Source of the DNA: Pseudomonas solani
Lineage (GTDB): Bacteria; Pseudomonadota; Gammaproteobacteria; Pseudomonadales; Pseudomonadaceae
Direction of reading: 5' to 3'
NCBI RefSeq assembly: GCF_026072635.1
Contig: NZ_AP023081.1
Coordinates: 4,770,501 to 4,834,500 of the forward strand
DNA length: 64,000 nt
The notes beneath the pieces were generated by a model that made no database searches, was not told the DNA's origin, and was given only the letters and a program-made list of their open reading frames with translations. Made by a program: the position numbers and the translations under genes. Positions 52,995 through 60,827 of this stretch are shown here, one piece after another. Each line of letters begins with the position of its first letter. Position 1 is the stretch's first letter.

Positions 52995-53176
52995 TCATCG
53001 TATCTCCGTTTGCTGTAGATGGTTTCGCGGCCGAGCTTGATCCAGACCCCTTCAGGGATCTGCTTGCGGAAGCGCCTGGTGCGCAGTGCTGCGACGGTGG
53101 TGCCGAGGAAGGCGGCGAATTGCACCTCGGTGAGCTTGTCGTGTTCGTCCTCAATGCTTTGGTGTGCTGCAGACAT
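52835..53176 (-). CDS. Excisionase-like DNA-binding protein
   Basis: Protein of 113 aa with a winged-helix/HTH start (LTEVQFAAFLGTTVAALRTRRFRKQIPEGVWIKLGRETIYSKRRYDEWL), similar in size and location to phage Xis proteins. It overlaps the integrase start. ATG at 53176. Confidence 0.75.
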   Translation of the reverse strand: MSAAHQSIEDEHDKLTEVQFAAFLGTTVAALRTRRFRKQIPEGVWIKLGRETIYSKRRYDEWLENQWTCPPGWKSSATPSVSASPGTEDVAAKHFRFPSRKKASRLHPDCVLR

Positions 53177-53227
53177 AGGGAGGCCTCCCCGCCGGTCATT
53201 GCCGGCAGGCTGTGGTGGGGTAGGGGG

Positions 53228-53557
53228 TTACTCGGTTTGGCTGTGAGCCAGCATTGCGGAGGTGAATGCCTCGCGGCGCAGGCGGTTCAATTCAGCAAGA
53301 AGTGCGTCAAGGTCGCTGAAATTCTGTCGAGCTCGGCTTCGCTGAAGCGTGAAGCCGTGCTCTGCCATGAACCAAAGGAAAACGTCGATCGTATAGCACT
53401 GCGCCTGGCGCCAATTCACCCGATTTGCTGGGTGGTCATCGTCGCAAACGATGTAATCCGAGATCCCTTTGAACAGGTCTTTGCAGTTATGGAAGTCCCG
53501 CATGAACTTCGGCAGGTGCTTCTGATCATTACGCCATTGCTTGAGCTGGTTATCCAT
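53228..53557 (-). CDS. Phage hypothetical protein (109 aa)
   Basis: Starts MDNQLKQWRND at ATG 53557, overlapping the previous stop as TGATG. Helical, with WFMAEHGF and LAELNRLRREAF. Unrecognised. Confidence 0.65.
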   Translation of the reverse strand: MDNQLKQWRNDQKHLPKFMRDFHNCKDLFKGISDYIVCDDDHPANRVNWRQAQCYTIDVFLWFMAEHGFTLQRSRARQNFSDLDALLAELNRLRREAFTSAMLAHSQTE

Positions 53558-53760
53558 CACTCCCCATCCTCAGCCTGGCGGGTGGAGAGGAGGGCTCTCC
53601 AGCGCTCTACCTGTTCATCCAGCACGCGCTGTCGAGTCGGGTTGAAGCACGGCGAGCACAGATGCTCTTCGGCGTCGTCGATAGCCATCTCCAGGGCCTC
53701 CTGCGCCAACTCCCTCGGCACGCTCACCGCGTCGGGCTGCTGGGGTGGGAGATACTCCAC
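53557..53760 (-). CDS. Phage hypothetical, possible 3' part of a frameshifted gene
   Basis: GTG at 53760 gives 67 aa (MEYLPPQQPDAV to ERWRALLSTRQAEDGE, with CSPC). The same frame stays open upstream with a Cys-rich stretch (KFCGCKDASRHNSC ... LATC) up to the end of the gene at 53874, but has no start codon there. One extra G in the GGGG run (plus-strand CCCC, 53890-53893) would join it to that gene as one 202-aa protein. Operon neighbours overlap by 1-4 bp; the 113-bp gap here is the exception. Confidence 0.5.
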   Translation of the reverse strand: MEYLPPQQPDAVSVPRELAQEALEMAIDDAEEHLCSPCFNPTRQRVLDEQVERWRALLSTRQAEDGE

Positions 53761-53873
53761 TTTGCGCTCAGGATGACCTATCGGGAGCTGGCAGGTTGCT
53801 AGGCCTCGGCACGAATTGTGTCGACTGGCATCTTTGCAGCCGCAGAATTTCGCTTTGTACTCCGCCCACTTGT

Positions 53874-54164
53874 CTAGGCTCGGCTCCTGCCCCTGATCGC
53901 GTCGAGCTCGGCGCGGAGCTTGTGGTTCTCGTCGATCAGGCGAGGCAACTGCTCCTCTACCTGGGCGCGCAGCTGGTCGCGCTCGGCTTGGAGGGCGTCG
54001 TAAGAGGGCTCAAGAACGGTATACGGGTTGCTGATCTGCTCCAGCAGTAGGCGAGGTATGCCGGCGGCGCCGGGATAAATACGTTCGCGGCGCTCTAATG
54101 CGGCCAGCGCCATTTGAAGGCCGGGGCGGTCTCGCTCGGAAGGGTGCTGACTTGCTCTGCTCAT
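53874..54164 (-). CDS. Phage hypothetical, coiled-coil (possible 5' part of a frameshifted gene)
   Basis: Protein of 96 aa: ATG at 54164 overlaps the upstream stop (ATGA). The C-terminal half is a coiled coil (LQAERDQLRAQVEEQLPRL, IDENHKLRAELDAI). It ends abruptly (RGRSRA) where the next frame may continue. Unrecognised. Confidence 0.6.
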   Translation of the reverse strand: MSRASQHPSERDRPGLQMALAALERRERIYPGAAGIPRLLLEQISNPYTVLEPSYDALQAERDQLRAQVEEQLPRLIDENHKLRAELDAIRGRSRA

Positions 54165-54361
54165 TCGATGACTCCTACCATCTGGCCCTTCAGCTCAGCG
54201 GTTTCCTTCATCTCGGATAGCAGTGCAGCCGCATGCTCTGCCGAGATCGCGTACAGGTAGCCACTGAAGGTGCCGTCCGGCGTCGTGTAGTCGTAGGTGA
54301 AGAGGTTCCACCGACGACCGCTGACGGTTACGGACATCGGCAATTCGATCACATCGCTCAT
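54161..54361 (-). CDS. Phage hypothetical protein (66 aa)
   Basis: Starts MSDVIELPMSVTVSGRRWN at ATG 54361, overlapping the upstream stop (ATGA). Contains FTYDYTTPDGTFSGYLYAIS. Unrecognised. Confidence 0.6.
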   Translation of the reverse strand: MSDVIELPMSVTVSGRRWNLFTYDYTTPDGTFSGYLYAISAEHAAALLSEMKETAELKGQMVGVIE

Positions 54362-54831
54362 CGGTCGTTCTCCTGGGGCGGGGTGGGCCATGCGCCCCAT
54401 CCCCACGCCTGCTTGTCTTCGGTCGGATGTTTGTCGGTGCGCGGTCGGCTCGGGCAATCCCAGCTCCGACCCTTCACGTCCCAGAGCAACTGCCATCCAG
54501 CTGCGCGCAGGCTTGCCCCGCTCTCGCTGGCGAGGATGTAGGTCAGCCCACGGCGGTATCCCTTGTCTTGGGCGATGCGCCGGGCGGCGGAATACAACAT
54601 GCTGCAGGCGTTCGGTGTGCCGTTGGTGCAGAGCCTGGTCACCTCGGCGGTGAGCCCATCATCCAGGGCGCGAGCCACCGGACGGCCGATGACAGCTACG
54701 CCAACCAGAACGCCGTTGTCGTCGTGCACAGCCTGGCGCCACAGCGCGCCGACGGGGACGTTGTGGTGCCTGTGGTGCTCGCGGATGAACGCGTCCGCCA
54801 GGTCGCGGGTGATTGGTCGAAGCTCTATCAC
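54358..54831 (-). CDS. XF1762 family phage protein
   Basis: Protein of 157 aa with a GNAT-like core: MIELRPITRDLADAFIREHH, VGVAVIGRPVARALDDG, EVTRLCTNGTPNACSMLYSAA. This is the family called XF1762, found in phages and plasmids; acetyltransfer is not established. Start GTG at 54831 overlapping the previous stop (GTGA). Confidence 0.72.
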   Translation of the reverse strand: MIELRPITRDLADAFIREHHRHHNVPVGALWRQAVHDDNGVLVGVAVIGRPVARALDDGLTAEVTRLCTNGTPNACSMLYSAARRIAQDKGYRRGLTYILASESGASLRAAGWQLLWDVKGRSWDCPSRPRTDKHPTEDKQAWGWGAWPTPPQENDR

Positions 54832-55616
54832 ACATCACCCCCATTCCCCGCCTCAGTTGTAACCCCCTGGTTTACACCTGCCAGGTCCATCGCTTCGCGG
54901 ACTAGCTCGTCCAGCTTGACGGTGAACTTGTGGATGGTCCTGCCGCCGCCCCAGGGCTTCGGCCCTGCGAGCCTGTACCCGCCATCTTCGTTGCCGATGT
55001 AGAGCGACGGGCCTTCAACGCCGTTGACGACCTCAACGATGGCAGTCCCGGCAATCTTCGGCATCACGACAGCCTGCTGCTGTTCGGATGCAGGCGGGGT
55101 GTAGTGGCAAGTCTCGGCACCCTCCTTGCACCAGCCGCAGCGCTTTCCGTTGCAGGTCTGAGGCCTGGTGCCCACGGCTGGCATCCCGGCAGCAGGCGGG
55201 GCGGAGGGCGCGGCCACGATGCGCTCGTGCTGGGCGACGGTCATCAGGGGCTGATATTCGCCATCGGTCTTCCATTCATCCAGGCACGCCTTGTCACTCA
55301 CGATCCCGCCGGAGAATCCGTAGCGCCACGCCACCACCTCAGGCTTCTCCCCCTGCACCTGCGCGGCGGGAGGGGTGGCGCGGCGGCCCCAGAGCTCGGT
55401 AGCTTGCGCCTTCGCTCGCTCAATGAACTGCTCCGCATAGCGGTTTTCGGTGAACGGATCAGCTTGTCGCTCATCAATGGTCATGAGGTCGCTGATCTGA
55501 ACGCCCACCACCGCCCATCCGCATTTTCCGCATTCGATTACGTAGTAGGTGCCGTCTCCGCTGGGAAGATCAGGAGTTTCCCCGCAGAACGGGCACGGCT
55601 TCAGTTCTTCGCTCAC
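54828..55616 (-). CDS. Lar family restriction-alleviation-like protein
   Basis: Protein of 262 aa. The N-terminal Cys motif LKPCPFCGETPDLP and ECGKCGWAVVG form the Lar-type zinc ribbon; relatives in lambdoid phages reduce type I restriction of phage DNA. The long C-terminal part is unusual and contains a second Cys cluster (CNGKRCGWCKEGAETC). GTG start at 55616 overlaps the preceding stop (GTGA). Confidence 0.68.
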   Translation of the reverse strand: MSEELKPCPFCGETPDLPSGDGTYYVIECGKCGWAVVGVQISDLMTIDERQADPFTENRYAEQFIERAKAQATELWGRRATPPAAQVQGEKPEVVAWRYGFSGGIVSDKACLDEWKTDGEYQPLMTVAQHERIVAAPSAPPAAGMPAVGTRPQTCNGKRCGWCKEGAETCHYTPPASEQQQAVVMPKIAGTAIVEVVNGVEGPSLYIGNEDGGYRLAGPKPWGGGRTIHKFTVKLDELVREAMDLAGVNQGVTTEAGNGGDV

Positions 55617-55789
55617 GATTTCTTCTCCTGCCGCCTGATTGCGGCGAAGTGCTCACAGATCTTCACGCTCAGCTCTTGGGCGCCAATGCTGGGATGGGTT
55701 CCTACGATGCGATTGGCCTGGCGGAGCAGTTCGAGGGTGGAGGCCAGTTCGACCTCCAGTTGCATGCGGGATTTGGTGAGACCGGTCAT
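55613..55789 (-). CDS. Small phage hypothetical protein (58 aa)
   Basis: Starts MTGLTKSRMQLEVELAS at ATG 55789; overlaps the next gene's start (GTGA). Helical. Unrecognised. Confidence 0.55.
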   Translation of the reverse strand: MTGLTKSRMQLEVELASTLELLRQANRIVGTHPSIGAQELSVKICEHFAAIRRQEKKS

Positions 55790-56475
55790 GGCTGAATCCT
55801 CCGGAACTCGACGACCCAGACCCAGGGGTTGGCGTCCCAGCTGCCCGCGCCGTTGATGGATTCCCACAGTGATTCGAAGCTGGCTACCGGCGAGTTGGTC
55901 CCGGAGCTCTCGCTGCCATACACGCGCCAATGGCATGTCCCAGCAGGGTCGAGATGGGGGAGGTGTTCGATACCTTCAGCCTGGGCTTGGTGCTCGCTGA
56001 TGTCCTGCAGCCGCTCGACGCGCACGTCGGTGACCTCCAGCAGGATGCGGGAGGCCCAACGGGGCATGTGGATTGATGGGCGCCATGCGTATCCACGCAC
56101 TCCGATGTCGCAGTCGGCCAGCGGGTCGGTCGCGGCGAAACGTAGGTCTTGCCCATAACCCCACGCGGGCTTGACCGGTTCGTACTGGCCGGCGCTGAGC
56201 GTGGCGAATGTTTCGCGTACCCACAGGCGGTCGCCGGGCTTGCCGTATGGGCAAGCGATGGGGTACTCCATGCCTTCGCTGTCAGAGGTGAAGTCGCAGA
56301 ACGTGTTGAACGGCTGCCAGCCATTGCCGAAGTCGAGTACGGCAAAGCCGTCTGCGTGCGCCTTGCAAGGCTTCACAGCGCGCCGCGTGACCGTCTTCTG
56401 GCCTTCCAGGATGGCGCGAACCATGGGGCCGCTGAACAGGATCGGGCGCTCGCGGTGTTGTTGAACTGTTGACAC
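55786..56475 (-). CDS. Phage ASCH-like hypothetical protein
   Basis: Protein of 229 aa with RPILFSGPMVRAILEGQKTVTRR at the start, an ASCH/YTH-like RNA-binding pattern known in many phage early genes, and a tail HMPRWASRILLEVTDVRVERLQDI. GTG start at 56475, GGAGG before it. First gene of the minus-strand run to the integrase. Confidence 0.72.
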   Translation of the reverse strand: MSTVQQHRERPILFSGPMVRAILEGQKTVTRRAVKPCKAHADGFAVLDFGNGWQPFNTFCDFTSDSEGMEYPIACPYGKPGDRLWVRETFATLSAGQYEPVKPAWGYGQDLRFAATDPLADCDIGVRGYAWRPSIHMPRWASRILLEVTDVRVERLQDISEHQAQAEGIEHLPHLDPAGTCHWRVYGSESSGTNSPVASFESLWESINGAGSWDANPWVWVVEFRRIQP

Positions 56476-56691
56476 GGGGAAACCCTCCGGCGCTGTGCGC
56501 AGAGTCGGTGAGTAGGAGGTGGGTTACTGAGGCGTTGCTGGTGCTGGCGGCCGGCAGCGAATGCAGGTGCACTGCCCGATGCGCAGGCCGGTGGAGCGGC
56601 AGAAGGTGGGAGCGCTCATGGTGCGGTCTCGTCCATTTTCATGGGCATTCCACGGCAGCTATATTCGCCGCTTCATTCAATGGAGGTGGGT

Positions 56692-56927
56692 ATGGCAAAG
56701 GACTATGCGGACGGCAGCTACACGTTTTACGAGGGGCGTGGATTCATGACGCCTCTGGGGAGCGAATCACGCGGACTGGTCGGGGTCGTGATGAAAATGG
56801 CAAGCCGTTTCTAGTTGTGCGTGGTAATGCGGTCTACGACATCAACGGCTCGAGGCCAGGCTGGATTCGCGAAGCCGGTGATCACCCAGTTCGGCGAGCC
56901 GATATTTACAGTGGTCAAAGGTGGTAA
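56692..56927 (+). pseudogene. Small plus-strand gene, probably disrupted
   Basis: ATG at 56692 has a strong GGAGG at 5 bp but the frame stops after 40 residues (56814). The next frame continues plausibly as SGERITRT ... DENGKPFLVVRGNAVYDINGSRPGWIREAG to 56927. The start MAKDYADGSYTFYEGRGFMT thus seems joined to it by one lost base. The region may be a remnant or a base-call error. Function unknown. Confidence 0.4.
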
Positions 56928-56997
56928 AGGGAGCCAGGCATCTCTGATGATTTGTAATGTAGAGCATTCACGCGTTTTCTAAATTTTCGGAGCACTT

Positions 56998-57810
56998 ATG
57001 GAGTTAAAACCCGGGTTTAACAAGCACGGATTATCGAGAACTATTCCTCCAGATGTTAAGAGGCAAGTACGCCAGCGATGTGGCTTCGGTTGCATAAAGT
57101 GTGGGTGTGGAATCATTCAATACGAACATGTAGATCCTGAATTTCATGAGGCATCGGTCCATGATCCTGCTTCAATTGTTACTCTTTGCCCAACATGTCA
57201 TGCAAATGTGACATCGAAATTCTGGTCTAAGGCGACTATAAAAAAATATGCAGAAAATCCTGCATGCCTTCAGACGGGGGTTCTCAAACATGAATTCGAT
57301 TTTTTTAGTGACTCGTATCCTTCCATTCGTATTGGTGGCGTAACTCACACAAACTGTTCTACGCCAATAGAGGTGTTTGACCGACCAGTCATCAGCATAA
57401 AACCGCCGGAGACGAAAGGAGGCCCATTCCGTATAAGTGGAACCTTCTGCGATAGATTTGGGGCGCCGACGCTTAAAATAGTTGATAATGAATGGATCGC
57501 ATACAGCGATAGCTGGGATGTGGAAGTTTCGGCTGGCAAGATAATTATTAGAAATGGGCCGGGGGATATTGTACTTAAGATGGTTGTTGATCCTCCGAAT
57601 TCACTTTCTGTTGAGAGACTCAAAATGCGAATGGGTTTCGTGGATATAGAAGCGACAGCAGAGAAGCTCGTTATAAATGGGAATTCATTTGTTGGGTTAT
57701 TATTTGACGGCTGTGATGTCGGCCTTTCGATATATTCATTGCGACGTCCAGCTTTCAATGAACATTGGAGTCCATTGGCGCGCTTCATCCGTGCTCAAGC
57801 CTGTGCGTGA
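56998..57810 (+). CDS. HNH endonuclease, AT-rich cargo gene
   Basis: Protein of 270 aa. HNH core: Cys32/Cys35 (GCIKCGCG), EHVDPEF with His44, His50, and SIVTLCPTCHAN with Cys64/Cys67, His68 and Asn70. The C-terminal 180 aa are beta-rich and unrecognised. The gene is plainly AT-rich and lies on the plus strand among minus-strand GC-rich genes, as expected of horizontally acquired cargo. ATG at 56998, terminator of the opposing operon just beyond its end. Confidence 0.78.
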   Translation: MELKPGFNKHGLSRTIPPDVKRQVRQRCGFGCIKCGCGIIQYEHVDPEFHEASVHDPASIVTLCPTCHANVTSKFWSKATIKKYAENPACLQTGVLKHEFDFFSDSYPSIRIGGVTHTNCSTPIEVFDRPVISIKPPETKGGPFRISGTFCDRFGAPTLKIVDNEWIAYSDSWDVEVSAGKIIIRNGPGDIVLKMVVDPPNSLSVERLKMRMGFVDIEATAEKLVINGNSFVGLLFDGCDVGLSIYSLRRPAFNEHWSPLARFIRAQACA

Positions 57811-57844
57811 GAGGCATTCTTAAAATGGACTTGATTTCGCCACA

Positions 57845-57881
57845 CTCAACCCTATGTCCACCGGTCGCACCCACATCGGCA
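57845..57881 (-). repeat. 37-bp repeat, copy 1
   Basis: 33 of 37 bases match the copy at 58905-58941, no gaps. Read on the minus strand from ATG 57876 it gives MWVRPVDIGLSVA, then SSPF and a stop at 57820. Confidence 0.7.
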
Positions 57882-57887
57882 GGCATG

Positions 57888-57910
57888 AAAAAGCCCACCG
57901 GGGTGGGCTT
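57888..57910 (-). terminator. Terminator of the minus-strand gene at 57929
   Basis: Stem AAGCCCACC / GGTGGGCTT with T5 on the minus strand. Confidence 0.75.
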
Positions 57911-57928
57911 AGGTTTGGGGGCGATTTG

Positions 57929-58186
57929 TCATAGCACCCGTGTGGGGCAGTCGGCGGGCCCGGGCCTGGCCATCGCCCCAAGCGCTTCCAGGGTCTGCGC
58001 CCGGAAGCGGTGGCCACAGTCCACGCAGGCAACCAGGCTACAACGCACTTTCAGCCCGCTGTCGCCCGCTTGGGGCACCTGCCCCCAGCGGCCGCCCATC
58101 GCGTGCGATTCGGTCAGCGTGAACTGGACGCCGCTCTGACCGCCACACATCGGGCAGCCCCGGACGGGGGGCGTAGGCCTGGTCAT
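57929..58186 (-). CDS. Zinc-ribbon phage protein (85 aa)
   Basis: ATG at 58186 after AAGGAACACACCCC, a motif shared with other genes here. CPMCGG near the start and CVDCGH near the end form a zinc ribbon. Unrecognised; likely DNA- or RNA-binding. Confidence 0.6.
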   Translation of the reverse strand: MTRPTPPVRGCPMCGGQSGVQFTLTESHAMGGRWGQVPQAGDSGLKVRCSLVACVDCGHRFRAQTLEALGAMARPGPADCPTRVL

Positions 58187-58199
58187 GGGGTGTGTTCCT

Positions 58200-58409
58200 T
58201 CAGCGGCAGGCGCGGCCCAGGGCTTCAGCCGCTTCCTCGCGCATGCCCTCAGTGGCTGCTTCGTCTTGCGCCACCGTGGCCAGGTAGGCCCGCACCTCAC
58301 CTTGAGGGACAGAGCCCAGGCCGCGAAGCGCCGCACGGCGGACGCGCTCTGTGTTGTAGCGGTTGTCGGCGATGGCCATCAGGGCGTTATAGGTGTCGCG
58401 AATATCCAT
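58200..58409 (-). CDS. Small phage hypothetical protein (69 aa)
   Basis: MDIRDTYNALMAIADN from ATG 58409, AAGGAG before it. Helical, with ALRGLGSVPQGEVRAYL. Unrecognised. Confidence 0.6.
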   Translation of the reverse strand: MDIRDTYNALMAIADNRYNTERVRRAALRGLGSVPQGEVRAYLATVAQDEAATEGMREEAAEALGRACR

Positions 58410-58450
58410 GGGGCAGCTCCTTGGCTGGGGTAGGGTTGAATGCGTGACGG

Positions 58451-58654
58451 TCACGCCTGCGGGACCAATTGAAAGACCGCGCCGTCCGAGCGGATGGCGG
58501 TCAGGCCGTCGATGCGCGCAACGGCTGTCAGTTCTCCCGCCGGCTGGCGATAGTCAGGGGCGACCTCATACAGCACGCCCTTGACCACTTCGGCGATTTT
58601 CTCGCCCGTCCCGGTGATCAGGTCATAGCGGCCTTTGGGATCGTATTCACTCAT
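58451..58654 (-). CDS. Small phage hypothetical protein (67 aa)
   Basis: MSEYDPKGRYDLITGTGEKI from ATG 58654 after AAGGAG. Mostly beta (VVKGVLYEVAPDYRQPAG). Unrecognised. Confidence 0.6.
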   Translation of the reverse strand: MSEYDPKGRYDLITGTGEKIAEVVKGVLYEVAPDYRQPAGELTAVARIDGLTAIRSDGAVFQLVPQA

Positions 58655-58736
58655 GGCTCAGCTCCTTGCGGGTTGAGGGCCGGCAGCACCGGCCCGGGGT
58701 GGGTTCCTTCAGTTCGTGATGGCCACACACGGTGGC

Positions 58737-58934
58737 TCAGTTCTTCTTCGGCCCGGTCCGGCATTGCCTCTTCAGGCGACGTTGGGAAATCGGGTTCCGA
58801 GCATCCTGCAACATGGCTTCCAGCGACGCCAGGTTGTTCTGCCACAGCTGCTGCCAGCTGCTCGTGTACCAGCAGGTCACCGCGGTATTTTCTGCTGGGC
58901 AACGCTCAACCCCATAGCCACCGGCCGCACCCAC
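58737..58934 (-). CDS. Small phage hypothetical protein (~65 aa)
   Basis: The frame ending CRTGPKKN uses typical high-GC3 codons and is helical (WQQLWQNNLASLEAMLQDARN). The GTG start at 58934 is uncertain. A second frame (58651-58902) overlaps and ends in an ATGA overlap with the next gene, so the assignment of this stretch is open. Confidence 0.4.
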   Translation of the reverse strand: MGAAGGYGVERCPAENTAVTCWYTSSWQQLWQNNLASLEAMLQDARNPISQRRLKRQCRTGPKKN

Positions 58935-58941
58935 ATCGGCA
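58905..58941 (-). repeat. 37-bp repeat, copy 2
   Basis: Counterpart of 57845-57881. On the minus strand ATG 58942 gives MPMWVRPVAMGLSVAQQ and stops at 58877. Confidence 0.7.
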
Positions 58942-58987
58942 TGTCGCTCAGAATGAACGACTGCCCAACTTGGTCAGCAGCAAAGGG

Positions 58988-59842
58988 TTAGTTGCTAATT
59001 TCGCCCTCGCGCTTCTGTATGTATTCCCGCAGCATTTCATTCTTTTCCTGGCCACCTACGCCGTAGTGGATCTCTCGGTGGCAGGCAGGGCATACGGCGC
59101 CGACAAAGAGAGGATGATCCAGTCCGCCATCGGACAGCCGATTGATGTGGTGTGGTTCGAGATACGGAGTTCCGTCTTTTCGCAGGAAGGGGGCCGGCTC
59201 TCCGCAGGCCTCGCACAGCCCTTCAGCGCGCAAGAGCACGTAATGCTTTACCTGGGCGCTTCGCTTGTAGATGTTGCGGAGTGTGTTGCCTGCTCCGGCA
59301 CCTTCGCCGGTCTCCATGGCCTCCATCGCGAGCTGTCGTGCTGCTGCAAGTGATGTAGGTAAGTCCCCTAGAGCGGAGTCTTCAATCACTGCTTCCACTA
59401 CGCGGTCAATCGGCACCAAGTGGAACACTACGATTTTGCGTGTGTTGCCTTCACGGTCAGGCCCCATCTTCCACGTGAAATCGGCGCAGGCGAACTCGCC
59501 TAGGTAGCGTTGACCAAGACTCTTTCCTGCCTTCTTGCCGAGTGCCTTGAAAAGGTGAAGTGAGCGCCCCTCGCGGGCATGCCCAAGTATGGCTCGATTC
59601 CCGCCGGCGAGTTGCATGTCTCCGACCTGGCCTTCTCCCGTGTAGTGGAAGACACCGTATTCATCGAAGTGGTCGATGTAGCCGAACTGCTTGCCGCTTT
59701 CTCCGCTGAAAATGAAAACGACAGGCGACTGAGCTGAAGGGGAGATGCCACTCTGCCAGCTACCGCCAAACGGTTCATGAATGTCCGTGCGGCGGTCGTA
59801 TACCTGGCCGATTTCAAAGGCGATCTCTGGAATGGAACTCAT
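58988..59842 (-). CDS. SRA-like plus HNH endonuclease (modification-dependent restriction type)
   Basis: Protein of 284 aa. Residues ~8-150 resemble an SRA/YDG base-recognition domain (IGQVYDRRTDIHEPFGG, YTGEGQVGDMQ ... GNRAI). The C-terminal HNH has zinc Cys210/Cys213 and Cys251/Cys254, and catalytic His231-His232 (EPHHINRLSDGG), with His255 and His259 following. Such fusions cut DNA carrying 5-methylcytosine or larger modified bases. ATG at 59842. In a prophage it could exclude modified superinfecting phages. Confidence 0.7.
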   Translation of the reverse strand: MSSIPEIAFEIGQVYDRRTDIHEPFGGSWQSGISPSAQSPVVFIFSGESGKQFGYIDHFDEYGVFHYTGEGQVGDMQLAGGNRAILGHAREGRSLHLFKALGKKAGKSLGQRYLGEFACADFTWKMGPDREGNTRKIVVFHLVPIDRVVEAVIEDSALGDLPTSLAAARQLAMEAMETGEGAGAGNTLRNIYKRSAQVKHYVLLRAEGLCEACGEPAPFLRKDGTPYLEPHHINRLSDGGLDHPLFVGAVCPACHREIHYGVGGQEKNEMLREYIQKREGEISN

Positions 59843-59907
59843 GCGCTTTCCTTGGCGTTTGCAAAAGCGCAGAGGGTACTAGGAACAGCGGTGCAAGGTG
59901 TACCAGG

Positions 59908-60717
59908 TCACGCGGTGGGTTCCTTGTGGATGATGTCGGCCTCTGCCATCTCGCAGAAGAAGCTGCAGGACGGAAGGGACTCGTTACGGCGGATGGGGCC
60001 ATATGGAAGTTCACGGAGGGGGAACCGCTCCCCCTTTCGAGGGCCGGAGCGGTATCGCAGGAACCAAGACCCTGGGCCCAGCTCGTCCTGCACCTGGCAC
60101 CGTGCTTCGAACACTTCTGGAAAGTCGACTCGCACGGCGCGCCAGTAGGCTTCGCCGCCCTTCGGGCACCCGGGACAGTTCGCGTTGCTGTAGCCAGCTC
60201 TGTACATGTAGGGCAGCACAATGCCGGCCCGCAGAATGATCGCCTTGCAGTCCTCCTTGCCTAAGCCGCGCTCAATCAGTGGGGCGATCACAGGGCGGTC
60301 CGGATTGCGCTCCCGGAAGTCTTCCAGGCGGTCGGCCTCTTCGGCGGTGTAGCCGAGCACCATCACGTCGCCGGGCTTCTTCCAGGCATCCAGCAGGCGC
60401 CGCTTCAGTAGTTTGCTGCAAGGTGCCCCGTGAGGGCCTTTCAAGTAGCGCTCACGCAAGAAGACGTTCTGCACATCGGCACCGTACTTCTCGTCGCGCA
60501 ACACCGTGAACTGTCGACCGGTCCAGATTTCGCAGTCGGCCAGGAACCGCCGATTGTCTGCGTCCTCGCTAGCCAGGAAGGCGTTGAGAAACTGGACGTC
60601 ATGGGTCGCACCATACTGTGCGAGCGCCAGCTTGCCGGCCACCGCCGACGCGGCGCCGCAACTGAACTGGACGACGATCCGAGCGTCGGGACGGACGATG
60701 GTGGCTCGCAAGGTCAT
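59908..60717 (-). CDS. Phage PAPS-reductase-like (PP-loop) protein
   Basis: Protein of 269 aa with the PP-loop-type phosphate site near residues 18-24 (FSCGAASAV), and CPGCPKGG, PCSKLLKRR and a late Cys pair (PSCSFFC). Many phages carry such proteins of unsettled role; related DndC/phosphorothioation enzymes use similar folds. ATG at 60717 with AAGGAA upstream. Confidence 0.8.
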   Translation of the reverse strand: MTLRATIVRPDARIVVQFSCGAASAVAGKLALAQYGATHDVQFLNAFLASEDADNRRFLADCEIWTGRQFTVLRDEKYGADVQNVFLRERYLKGPHGAPCSKLLKRRLLDAWKKPGDVMVLGYTAEEADRLEDFRERNPDRPVIAPLIERGLGKEDCKAIILRAGIVLPYMYRAGYSNANCPGCPKGGEAYWRAVRVDFPEVFEARCQVQDELGPGSWFLRYRSGPRKGERFPLRELPYGPIRRNESLPSCSFFCEMAEADIIHKEPTA

Positions 60718-60827
60718 GTGGCTGGTTCCTTTTGCTGGGCACGGCAACGCCGCGCCGCGGTGGCGTATTAGGAGTAGGTGGTCTAACTTCGGAGTCCCGG
60801 CATGGAGCCGGTCATAAGGAGATGGCG

